From: Nanchangia anserum
Lineage (GTDB): Bacteria; Actinomycetota; Actinomycetes; Actinomycetales; Actinomycetaceae
Length of the DNA stretch: 64,000 bases
Reading direction: 5' to 3'
Assembly (NCBI RefSeq): GCF_015240065.1
Contig: NZ_CP060506.1
Location: forward strand, 248,001 to 312,000
Numbering within the stretch: the stretch's first letter is position 1; each line of letters starts with the position of its first letter. Of this stretch, positions 53,635 to 61,131 are shown piece by piece. The notes beneath the pieces were generated by a model. The model saw nothing but the letters and a program-made list of their open reading frames with translations, made no database searches and was not told the DNA's origin. A program made the position numbers and the translations under genes.

Positions 53635-54497
53635 TGGCCCCCACAGCTCAACAAGTCCTGAACCTGGCCGCTAGCGAGGTCGGCTATTCGCGGTGGAGCG
53701 ACCCCGCGACGGGCACGAAATACGGGCGCTGGTATGCCGAACGCGTCGGCGTGCCCTACTTCGGGGCGAACGGTGTCCCGTACTGCGCAATGTTTACCTC
53801 GTATGTTCTCGTCAAGAGCGGGATTATGCCGCCGGGCGGGATCTTTGCCTATGTGCCGTCCGGGATTAATCAGGCTCGCCGCGCTGGTCGCCTCGTGCCT
53901 GTGGCGTCTGCGCAGCCGGGCGACCTTATCCCGTTTGACTGGAATGGTGACGGGATCGCCGATCATATCGGGTTCTTCGTGCGTTGGGTCCGGGCTGGCG
54001 TCATGGAAACGATCGAGGGCAACACGTCGACGGGTGCGGCCGGTTCGCAGTCTAACGGCGGTGTCGTGGCCCGCCGGGTCCGTTCCACCGCGCAGGCGTG
54101 CGGAGCTATCCGCCCCGCCTATGCCGCAGCCGCGGCCCCCGCGTCGACTGGCAGCAGCGGTAAGCCTGCGCGGCTCGTCGTCGATGGTGTGGGCGGGGCG
54201 CTCACGGTCACGGCGGCGCAGGCCGTCTACAACACCCCGAGGGATGGGAAGATTACGGGCCAATGGCAGCCCAACGCCCGATTCTGGCCGGCCTTGACCG
54301 CCGTCGGATACGGGTCCGGCGGGTCGACGCTGGTTCGCACTATCCAATATTGGGTGAAGACGACGCAGGACGGCTTGCTGGGGCCGGACACGATCAAGGC
54401 ACTACAGTCCGCCCTCAGCGTGCCTGCCGATGGCGTGATGGGTGCGCAAACGATGAAGGCCTGGCAGACCTGGCTTAATCAAAAGCTCGGATATTAG
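53634..54497 (+). CDS. Endolysin with CHAP-like catalytic and wall-binding domains
   Basis: A 287-aa protein. The N-terminal 160 residues form a cysteine/histidine peptidoglycan hydrolase: YCAMFTSYVL with the Cys near residue 47, and ADHIGFFVRW with the His near residue 105. A serine/glycine linker follows. The C-terminal 110 residues carry two peptidoglycan-binding-like units (QYWVKTTQDGLLGPDTIKAL and LSVPADGVMGAQTMKAWQ). No signal peptide is present, so the holin must let it reach the wall. Confidence 0.85.
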   Translation: MAPTAQQVLNLAASEVGYSRWSDPATGTKYGRWYAERVGVPYFGANGVPYCAMFTSYVLVKSGIMPPGGIFAYVPSGINQARRAGRLVPVASAQPGDLIPFDWNGDGIADHIGFFVRWVRAGVMETIEGNTSTGAAGSQSNGGVVARRVRSTAQACGAIRPAYAAAAAPASTGSSGKPARLVVDGVGGALTVTAAQAVYNTPRDGKITGQWQPNARFWPALTAVGYGSGGSTLVRTIQYWVKTTQDGLLGPDTIKALQSALSVPADGVMGAQTMKAWQTWLNQKLGY

Positions 54498-54513
54498 GGA
54501 AGGGGCTTCAATC

Positions 54514-54777
54514 ATGACTGAGAGTGTTTACGCTGACCGCCGTTTTTGGGCGGGCCTGGTTGAGCGTGCGATTAAGACGGCGGCGCAAGCGGCCCTAGCG
54601 CTGTTGGCGACTGCCGGGGCGGGTGTCCTCGAGTGGGATTGGCTCGCGCTGGCCTCGGTTACGGGCGGGGCGGTCGTGTTGTCCGTGTTGACGTCGCTGG
54701 CCGACCCGACCCGGACGACACAAGCCACGGACGCGGACACGCTAACCCCTAGCGGACGCCACGTCCGCGCCGAGTGA
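54514..54777 (+). CDS. Holin, r1t-like
   Basis: An 87-aa protein with RRFWAGLVERAIKTAAQAAL, typical of r1t-type holins, and two membrane segments (residues 22-40 and 44-64) followed by a charged tail. It lies right after the endolysin. It would open the membrane at the lysis time. Confidence 0.85.
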   Translation: MTESVYADRRFWAGLVERAIKTAAQAALALLATAGAGVLEWDWLALASVTGGAVVLSVLTSLADPTRTTQATDADTLTPSGRHVRAE

Positions 54778-54790
54778 AGGGGGCGGGGTT

Positions 54791-55264
54791 ATGCGTGTGC
54801 AGACTAAGCGCGTGATTCGCTCGCCAGTGTCGATGATCGTCGCCGCCTGGTGCATCCTTCATGGTGTCCTAGCCTCGATAGCGTGCGCCACGGGTGGGCG
54901 GGTGATCGAGATCGCGCACGTGCCTTCTGGCTTAGCGATAGCGGCGCTCGATATCGCCTCGACCTTCCTGGTCGTGGGCGGGGTGTGTGTCATTATCGGG
55001 CGGGCCTGGTGGGGTCGTAACTTGCGTCCGGCCTTTACGTGCGAGTCGTTCGGGTGGGCTGTCCTCATGTCCGGCGGCCTTGGCCACGTCTTGCCGCCGA
55101 TGCTGGTTACGCCCTGGGCGTGGAGCATGTGGGGGTGGGGCTGGTGTCTTATCGGGATTGCCGCCGTTAAACTCTATGCGCTACGCCAAGAACGCCGTTT
55201 CGCTGAGAAGCTGCAAGACCTACGCGATCAAGGTCAAGGGGGTGGCGAGACGTGGACCCCGTAA
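54791..55264 (+). CDS. Membrane protein of the lysis region
   Basis: A 157-aa protein with about four hydrophobic segments and a basic coiled tail. No family is recognised. It may be a second holin or spanin-like partner, or a superinfection-exclusion factor. Confidence 0.55.
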   Translation: MRVQTKRVIRSPVSMIVAAWCILHGVLASIACATGGRVIEIAHVPSGLAIAALDIASTFLVVGGVCVIIGRAWWGRNLRPAFTCESFGWAVLMSGGLGHVLPPMLVTPWAWSMWGWGWCLIGIAAVKLYALRQERRFAEKLQDLRDQGQGGGETWTP

Positions 55265-55551
55265 CCGCTGGGATCCTGGGCGCGTGTATCCCTGCCCTTA
55301 TCGCCGGGTGCATGTCGCTGTTGCCCAAGCGTAAGGACAAGATCGACGCGGCGACGGCGTCTATGGGGTTGTCGACCACGGCGATGACGGTCGCGCAATC
55401 CGCGACGGAGCAGCTCGCACAGGTGCAGGAACAGCTACAGGCCGCCAACGAACAGATTAAGCGGCTACGTTGTGAGCTGGAGGAATTGCAGGCCTTGGTC
55501 GAGACCTATAAGGGTTTGCTGGTCAAGCACGATATCGCCTTGACCGAATAG
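55252..55551 (+). CDS. Single-pass coiled-coil membrane protein
   Basis: A 99-aa protein. An N-terminal hydrophobic segment (ILGACIPALIAGCMSLL) is followed by a long heptad-like helix (EQLAQVQEQLQAANEQIKRL). This fits a small accessory lysis or spanin-like protein. It overlaps the preceding gene by 13 bases. The start at GTG 55252 has GGGGGTGGCG upstream. Confidence 0.55.
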   Translation: MDPVTAGILGACIPALIAGCMSLLPKRKDKIDAATASMGLSTTAMTVAQSATEQLAQVQEQLQAANEQIKRLRCELEELQALVETYKGLLVKHDIALTE

Positions 55552-55567
55552 GCCCCGTCCTACAGTT

Positions 55568-55609
55568 CGGCCCGCCCGGCTAGGTCTTCGTGGCTTGTCG
55601 GGCGGGCCG
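55568..55609. terminator. Bidirectional terminator between late operon and integrase
   Basis: CGGCCCGCCCG and CGGGCGGGCCG form perfect 11-bp arms around a 20-base loop, lying between convergent genes. Confidence 0.75.
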
Positions 55610-55620
55610 GCCTGTCGTGG

Positions 55621-56748
55621 CTATAGGGCGTCGTCGCTGAGACGCTCCATAGCAGCGGCTAGGCGTTCGCGCGGGGTGCGCTGATACAGCAGGGACGTCG
55701 ACCAATCCGAATGCCCGAGGATCGCCATAATCTCGACCGGGGTCGCGCCCGTCGCCATGAGTTGCGACGCACACGTTGCCCGCAGCTGATGGAACCCGAA
55801 GCCCTTCAGCCCCGCTACCGCGTCCACAGCTGGCCGGTAGGCGTGCAATAGGGTGCGGTTTGAAAGATGCGTTCCCGTGGCGCTGGAAACGACCAACGCC
55901 CGCGCACCCTGGCCGACATGTTGCGACATGTGCGCGGCGAGGGTGTCGCGGATTCGCGGGGGAATCGGCACGTCACGCCGGGACCGCTCGGACTTCGGCG
56001 GGCCGACAACAAGCGCCCCGCGCGGGTCCCGCTTCACCGCCCGCCGAACCTTGACCACGCCCGCCGCCATATCGACGTCGCGACGCTCGAGACCCGCGAC
56101 CTCGCCATAACGCAGCCCACACCATGCCGCGAGATAGACCGCTATCGCCAACCTATCCGGCATACGTGCCGCGATGGCGTCGACCTGTTCGGGGCTGGCG
56201 ATACGCTCACGCGCCGCCCTGGCGTCCTCATTCAACGGCGGCGCAGCCGTCGCGCCCTTAACCGGTCTGGGCACACGCTCGAGCAGGCCCGCGTCGACTG
56301 CCGCGCTCAACAGCGACCGGAACACGTTATAGGCATTGACGCGTGTGCGTGCCCGCTCGCGTGGGAAGGATTGCAGCCACGCGCGTATGTCGTCCTCGTT
56401 GACAGCCTTTAGCGCGGTGTCGCCGAACGTGGGCAGGATGTGGACACGTAGCAACGTGCCATAGGTGCGTAGCGTGTTCGCTGAGCGCCCGGCCGCCTCC
56501 AAATCGTTAAGCCACTGTTTGGAGTACTCGAGGACACTTACGCGCCGATTCTTGGCCGGCTTCCCGGGTGCTTGCCACTCGCCGCGCTCAATCAGGACCC
56601 GTTGGGCCGCTAGCCACGATTCCGCGTCACGTTTGCGCGTGAACGTCTTGTAGCGCCGCTTACCCGGCCGTTCGGGGTCCGCGTGTGACGCCTCATAGCG
56701 TCCCTGCCGCGTGGCCACGATCGAACCCCAACGAGTAGCGCGAATCAT
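55621..56748 (-). CDS. int: Tyrosine site-specific integrase
   Basis: A 375-aa phage integrase. The N-terminal part (RYEASHADPERPGKRRYKTF) is an arm-binding domain. A core-binding helical domain follows at about residues 70-160. The catalytic residues are the Arg in LRYGEVAGL near residue 213, the HxxR box HQLRAT near residue 320 and the Tyr in LGHSDWSTSLLYQR near residue 350. It reads away from the tRNA-Ser and sits 158 bases from it. It recombines the phage core with the tRNA 3' end. Confidence 0.92.
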   Translation of the reverse strand: MIRATRWGSIVATRQGRYEASHADPERPGKRRYKTFTRKRDAESWLAAQRVLIERGEWQAPGKPAKNRRVSVLEYSKQWLNDLEAAGRSANTLRTYGTLLRVHILPTFGDTALKAVNEDDIRAWLQSFPRERARTRVNAYNVFRSLLSAAVDAGLLERVPRPVKGATAAPPLNEDARAARERIASPEQVDAIAARMPDRLAIAVYLAAWCGLRYGEVAGLERRDVDMAAGVVKVRRAVKRDPRGALVVGPPKSERSRRDVPIPPRIRDTLAAHMSQHVGQGARALVVSSATGTHLSNRTLLHAYRPAVDAVAGLKGFGFHQLRATCASQLMATGATPVEIMAILGHSDWSTSLLYQRTPRERLAAAMERLSDDAL

Positions 56749-56867
56749 GCCGCACAGCCTAACCGAACGAACCCGATCCTGAACCCGATCCCAATAGGGT
56801 TCTTTAGGGGGTTCTAGGGCACATCAGGGCACTACGGCGACCACCGGGAAACCGCGCTATTTCAACG

Positions 56868-56898
56868 AAAAACCCCGAAATCTCAACGGTTCCGGGGT
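56868..56898 (-). terminator. Terminator behind tRNA-Ser(GGA)
   Basis: ACCCCG/CGGGGT hairpin followed by TTTTT on the minus strand. It lies on the phage side of the core, so the prophage supplies the terminator for the tRNA. Confidence 0.65.
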
Positions 56899-56905
56899 AG
56901 TGCTC

Positions 56906-56920
56906 GCGGAGGTAGGGGGA
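56906..56920. other. attR, right prophage attachment core within tRNA-Ser
   Basis: GCGGAGGTAGGGGGA equals 20037-20051. It covers the last 14 bases of the tRNA-Ser(GGA) gene plus one base beyond, so the tRNA is kept whole after integration. Confidence 0.8.
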
Positions 56921-56991
56921 TTCGAACCCCCGAGGGCTTGCACCCAACCCGCTTTCCAAGCGAGCGCCATAGGCCACTAGGCGATACCTCC
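56907..56991 (-). tRNA. tRNA-Ser (anticodon GGA)
   Basis: An 85-nt type II tRNA. Acceptor stem GGAGGTA/TACCTCC, anticodon loop with GGA, long variable arm and GGTTCGAATCC are all intact. Its 3' end is the prophage integration site. Confidence 0.96.
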
Positions 56992-57168
56992 CGACGCCTC
57001 GATCTTAGGGAACGCAAGCATTGGAGTCTAACCGGCGCGGTTTCGTGTGGGCAGTCTCACGCGCGAAGGGTGTGCGCGGCTGTCACGCTGGAGCGTTATG
57101 CACCGCGCGGTTATGTTGACCGCGCTAGGCTGGCGCCTGTATCTGATGTAGCGAGCGGGAGGAAGATC

Positions 57169-57342
57169 ATGAATCTCGACGACCTGAAGAAGAAGGCCCA
57201 GGACGCACTGGGGCGCGAAGACGCGACCGATGCCGGCCTCGACAAGGCTGCCCAGGCTGCTAAGAAGGCGACTGGCGGCAAGTATGACGACAAGATCGAC
57301 GCAATGCGCAGCGAGGCGGACAAGCGTCTGGGTACGGAGTAG
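57169..57342 (+). CDS. Small MT0933-like antitoxin-family protein
   Basis: A 57-aa charged helical protein starting MNLDDLKKKAQDALGRED, with a GKYDDKIDAMRSEADKRLG end. This is the pattern of the actinobacterial MT0933/Rv0909-like antitoxin family, also reminiscent of CsbD-like stress proteins. The ATG at 57169 follows GGGAGGAAG. No toxin lies next to it. A strong hairpin follows its stop. Confidence 0.7.
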   Translation: MNLDDLKKKAQDALGREDATDAGLDKAAQAAKKATGGKYDDKIDAMRSEADKRLGTE

Positions 57343-57347
57343 TGCGT

Positions 57348-57374
57348 GGTGCCTCGGCGCGCCGCCGAGGCACC
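57348..57374 (+). terminator. Hairpin terminator
   Basis: GGTGCCTCGGC and GCCGAGGCACC form 11-bp arms with a 5-base loop right after the small antitoxin-like gene. Confidence 0.65.
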
Positions 57375-57441
57375 ATCAGCGCGGGGTGCCGCGCTAGAGG
57401 TGACGCGAAAAGTAGCGACGTAAGCCCGTAGAGTGGATCGG

Positions 57442-60048
57442 GTGAGCACCGCACTGTATCGACGCTACCGTCCCGACACATTTGCGCAGGTCATTGGCCA
57501 AGAGCATGTGACTCAGCCGCTTATGGCCGCGCTGCGTGGCGGGCGGATCAACCACGCGTATCTGTTTTCCGGACCACGTGGGTGCGGGAAGACAACGTCA
57601 GCACGCATTATGGCGCGGTGCTTGAACTGCGCTGAGGGGCCGACGGATGTCCCTTGCGGCACCTGTGATTCGTGCCGTGAGCTGGCGACCGGTGGTGGGG
57701 GGGCGCTCGATGTCGTCGAAATCGACGCCGCGAGTCACAACGGTGTTGACGATGCGCGCGAGTTGCGCGAGCGGGCTGCGTTCGCTCCAGTTCGAGATCG
57801 CTATAAGATCTTCATTCTCGACGAAGCGCACATGGTCACATCCGCAGGATTCAATGCGCTGCTGAAAATTGTTGAGGAGCCGCCCGAGCACGTTCTGTTT
57901 ATTTTCGCAACGACGGAGCCGGAAAAGGTCATCGGAACGATTCGGTCGCGGACTCATCACTATCCTTTCCGCTTGGTTCCTCCCGAAACGATGGGTGAGT
58001 ATCTCGAGCACCTGTGCGCCGAAGAAGACGTTCGCCTAGACGGCGGGGTGGCTCCGCTCATTGTTCGCGCGGGTGGAGGGTCTGTGCGTGATTCGCTGTC
58101 GATTCTCGACCAGCTGATAGCTGGTTCTGAGGATCGCGTTGTTGAATACCAGCGGGCTGTCGCGTTGTTGGGGTATACCGATCAGGCGATACTCGCGCGC
58201 GCTGTCGACGCTATCGCCGACGCAGATGCTCCCGAATTGTTTGGACTTATTGAAGAGTCTATTTCCTCGGGGCATGATCCGCGTCGTTTAGTTGAGGATC
58301 TTTTGCAGCGGCTTCGCGATCTCGTCGTCATTGCCCTGGCTGGCGAGGACGCGCGCGCGGTTTTTGCCGCGGTGTCGGAGGACGAGTTCGCTCAGATGCA
58401 CGCTCAGGCGCAGTCAATAGGGCCGCGAGCGTTGACCCACGCTGCCGACTTGGCAAATCAGGCGCTGACGGCGATGGTTGGTGCCACGTCGCCGCGCCTA
58501 CATCTGGAGATTCTCGCAGCGAAGTTGCTCCTTCCGATTGCGCCCGCAGTGGCTGCGTCGCCGCACGCAGCTGATTCCCGCGAAGACGAAGGCACACCGA
58601 AGGCATCGTCCGGCGCCGATGTGCGTGACTATCTCGCTCAACGCCGGGCGGCTCGTGCCGCGAACCAGCAGTCGGCCGCTCAGCCGCCATCTCCTGCCGG
58701 AGCGGGGCCCGTGCGATGGGAGAACACAACAGATCAATCTGCCACCGCCACAGACCAATCCGCTGAAAATGGCTCCCTCTCTGAGGGGGAGGCGACCGTT
58801 GAGGCGCACGTTGATGACGGCACCCGTAGGGATTTGGACGGGCCGGACGGGGGTTCCGGACACGTGCAGAGACCCGAGAAAGCCGGATCCTCCGCGCAGA
58901 AAGACGAGACCGCGCCGGACGATACGGTCCCGGCGCGTGAACACGATGACGCTCGCGGCGCTACAGCCTCCAGTGAGGGCCGCGATGAAGAGGCCGCGGC
59001 CGCACATGGTGCTCAGCAGCCTGTAGGGGAACCGGAAGGTAAGCCGGCTGTCAGTCTTGATGTTCCCCCCGCTAGAGATGACGAGGCTGCACGAAATGCA
59101 CGGGAGCCGGAACTTCCGCCTCAGCACCCGACGTCGCGGTCTTCCGAGCAGACTCCAGGAAAGCGTGAATCAGTTGAGACTCCCCGCGTAGCACATCCGG
59201 ACGCGCAGTGGGCTCAGCTTTCGGACCAGGTCACGCAGCGATGGAACGAGGTCCTGAGCGCACTCGAGCGAATCAGTAAAGTGACGTGGATGCGGGTGAA
59301 ATCGACCGCCGAAATCGGAGCGGTTAGCGAGGAAACCCTGACGCTCGTGTTCCAATCGGAGGGTTCGGCCCAACAATTCTCGCAAGGGCCGCATCCGGGG
59401 CGTGTAGCCGATGCCGTCAACAACGTCCTCGGTGTGAAACTTGAGGTGCGCGGTGTGACCGGCAACGGCGGCGAAAACATTCCCACGCCGCGCCGGTCTG
59501 ATAGCCCCGTCAACGCCCCTGTCGTCGCTGATCGTTCTCTGTCGCAGACACCATCCGGGCCGTCACAGCGTGCGCAAGATACGGGGTGGCCTGAACCTGC
59601 CACCCCGCCTGTCCCTGCGCCATCGGATAGAACGACTAGTGCTAGCGGTGGAACGTGGCCCGAGACCGCCGCGATTCCCCAATCTGCCGCTATCGCAGAG
59701 CTGAAGAACTCTGATGAATCGCAGCCGGCAGCTTACAACGATCCACATCCAGCGGAATCGGGGCAAGCAGCGGGTGACGCGGAAACGTTGGTGGCGCGCG
59801 GTGGCCTCTATGCGGTGGCGACGCCGGAGGACGATGGCGAGGATCAGTGGATTCTTGATGAGGCGGAGGTATCTCAGCACGATCAGCGAGAGGCATCCGA
59901 CGACGAGGTCGATCTCGACGACACGGTGCCTTTGGAAGAGGAACCGACTGACCACATGAGCGGGGTGGCAGTTCTCAGTGAGGTTCTTGGTGGGACCGTT
60001 GTCGACGAAATCCCGCTCAACGATTCATCATCTCAATCGGCACATTAG
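57442..60048 (+). CDS. dnaX: DNA polymerase III subunit gamma/tau
   Basis: An 868-aa clamp-loader subunit. The start [19 protein letters not shown] is typical. Walker A is [10 protein letters not shown] near residue 42. A zinc module has CLNC, CGTC and DSC positions, and the DEAH-like ILDEAHMV is near residue 128. Residues 390-620 are a highly charged, disordered linker, longer than usual. Domain V follows near residue 590-690. I chose GTG 57442 because it gives the usual N-terminus. recR follows 17 bases after its stop. Confidence 0.94.
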   Translation: MSTALYRRYRPDTFAQVIGQEHVTQPLMAALRGGRINHAYLFSGPRGCGKTTSARIMARCLNCAEGPTDVPCGTCDSCRELATGGGGALDVVEIDAASHNGVDDARELRERAAFAPVRDRYKIFILDEAHMVTSAGFNALLKIVEEPPEHVLFIFATTEPEKVIGTIRSRTHHYPFRLVPPETMGEYLEHLCAEEDVRLDGGVAPLIVRAGGGSVRDSLSILDQLIAGSEDRVVEYQRAVALLGYTDQAILARAVDAIADADAPELFGLIEESISSGHDPRRLVEDLLQRLRDLVVIALAGEDARAVFAAVSEDEFAQMHAQAQSIGPRALTHAADLANQALTAMVGATSPRLHLEILAAKLLLPIAPAVAASPHAADSREDEGTPKASSGADVRDYLAQRRAARAANQQSAAQPPSPAGAGPVRWENTTDQSATATDQSAENGSLSEGEATVEAHVDDGTRRDLDGPDGGSGHVQRPEKAGSSAQKDETAPDDTVPAREHDDARGATASSEGRDEEAAAAHGAQQPVGEPEGKPAVSLDVPPARDDEAARNAREPELPPQHPTSRSSEQTPGKRESVETPRVAHPDAQWAQLSDQVTQRWNEVLSALERISKVTWMRVKSTAEIGAVSEETLTLVFQSEGSAQQFSQGPHPGRVADAVNNVLGVKLEVRGVTGNGGENIPTPRRSDSPVNAPVVADRSLSQTPSGPSQRAQDTGWPEPATPPVPAPSDRTTSASGGTWPETAAIPQSAAIAELKNSDESQPAAYNDPHPAESGQAAGDAETLVARGGLYAVATPEDDGEDQWILDEAEVSQHDQREASDDEVDLDDTVPLEEEPTDHMSGVAVLSEVLGGTVVDEIPLNDSSSQSAH

Positions 60049-60065
60049 GCGGAGGGATTCGAGCA

Positions 60066-60671
60066 GTGTATGACGGTGCATTACAAAGCCTCATCGACGA
60101 GCTTGGAAGACTTCCAGGTGTCGGGCCAAAATCTGCGCAACGCATCGCGTTTCACGTATTGTCACGCCCTCGCGAAGAGGTTGTGATGCTCTCGGCGGCA
60201 CTCATTGCGGTAAAAGATCACGTTCGTTTTTGCGATCAGTGTGGCAACATTAGCGAGGAAGATCTGTGTAGCATTTGTCGTGATCCGCGCCGCGACCAGA
60301 GCCTGATCTGCGTTGTGGAGGAAGCAAAAGACGTTGGAGCGATCGAACGCACGCGGTCGTATCGCGGCCTCTATCATGTGCTTGGCGGGGCGATCGATCC
60401 GATCAACGGGATCGGCCCCGATCAATTGCGTGTGCGCGAGTTGCTTCATCGGCTCGGCGATGAAGCCGTTCAAGAAATCATTATTGCGACGGATCCCAAC
60501 ATCGAGGGTGAGGCCACTGCCACGTATTTGACCCGTACTATCGCGACTATCGGGATTCCGGTGACCCGATTAGCTTCGGGTCTTCCGGTCGGTGGTGATC
60601 TCGAATATGCCGATGAAGTGACGCTCGGCCGCGCGTTCGAAGGACGCCGCAGGATCGATCAGGATGATTAG
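60066..60671 (+). CDS. recR: Recombination mediator protein RecR
   Basis: A 201-aa protein. The helix-hairpin-helix [20 protein letters not shown] is at the start, the C4 zinc finger (CDQCGN, CSICRD) near residues 58-75, and a Toprim domain with [10 protein letters not shown]. It helps load RecA at gaps. The dnaX-recR order is conserved in bacteria. GTG 60066 is the start. Confidence 0.95.
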   Translation: MYDGALQSLIDELGRLPGVGPKSAQRIAFHVLSRPREEVVMLSAALIAVKDHVRFCDQCGNISEEDLCSICRDPRRDQSLICVVEEAKDVGAIERTRSYRGLYHVLGGAIDPINGIGPDQLRVRELLHRLGDEAVQEIIIATDPNIEGEATATYLTRTIATIGIPVTRLASGLPVGGDLEYADEVTLGRAFEGRRRIDQDD

Positions 60672-60675
60672 ATAG

Positions 60676-60701
60676 AAAAAAGCCACCCGTGAGGGTGGCT
60701 T
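60676..60701. terminator. Terminator between recR and whiB
   Basis: AAGCCACCC and GGGTGGCTT form a 9-bp stem with a GTGA loop. A six-T run follows on the minus strand, so it ends whiB and may also serve recR. Confidence 0.85.
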
Positions 60702-60725
60702 GTCGAGCAGAAGCAGCGACTCGCG

Positions 60726-60974
60726 CTAGCTGGCACGACGCGCGCGGGCCCGCCGGCGCTTGAGCGAGCGGCGCTCGTCCTCGGCCATACCGCCCCAGAC
60801 TCCTGCGTCCTGATTGTTATCGAGCGCCCACGTAAGACACGTTTCCGTGACCTCGCAGGTGGCGCAGACCGCCTTCGCGCGCTCTGCTTGAGCGATAGCG
60901 GGACCCGTGTTGCCGATGGGGAAAAACAGCTCGGGGTCTTCGGCCAGACAGGCCGCGCGGCTGCGCCAATCCAT
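60726..60974 (-). CDS. WhiB-family iron-sulfur regulator
   Basis: An 82-aa WhiB-like protein. The four cluster cysteines are C9 in RAACLAED and three in VCATCEVTETCL at about residues 37-46. The GVWGGM turn and the basic tail RRSLKRRRARARR follow. Such proteins bind a 4Fe-4S cluster and act with the primary sigma factor. The short length is closest to WhiB1/WhiB2-type. The ATG follows GGAGG. The family is restricted to Actinomycetota and their phages. Confidence 0.9.
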   Translation of the reverse strand: MDWRSRAACLAEDPELFFPIGNTGPAIAQAERAKAVCATCEVTETCLTWALDNNQDAGVWGGMAEDERRSLKRRRARARRAS

Positions 60975-61000
60975 GGTGTGCCTCCTTGTGCTTTAGGCAA

Positions 61001-61131
61001 AAGAAGACGGCCCAGGGTCTCGCCCTAAGCCGCAATGCCTGTACGTCAAGTAACGCAACCATCTTGGCCCGCCGCGAGTGGGAAAACAAGACTTCCCGTC
61101 CGATAAAAACCGAACAGTTGGGTGGAATGTG
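61001..61131. other. Intergenic region upstream of whiB
   Basis: A 131-bp region between whiB and the end of the FtsK-like gene. No RNA or clear operator is recognised. Confidence 0.4.

Larger units (their letters stand above)
20037..56920. mobile_element. Siphovirus-type prophage, about 36.9 kb
   Basis: The element is bounded by a 15-bp repeat at the 3' end of tRNA-Ser(GGA). It has, in order, regulation, recombination and replication, terminase and head, tail, lysis, and an integrase next to the tRNA. Almost all genes from 21.8 kb on run rightward. Exceptions are the repressor, panA-doc, the left-end group and the integrase. Portal and tape-measure genes carry frameshifts, so it may be unable to make particles unless those are sequence errors. 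It separates ffs from its tRNA-Ser and dnaX neighbours. Confidence 0.93.
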
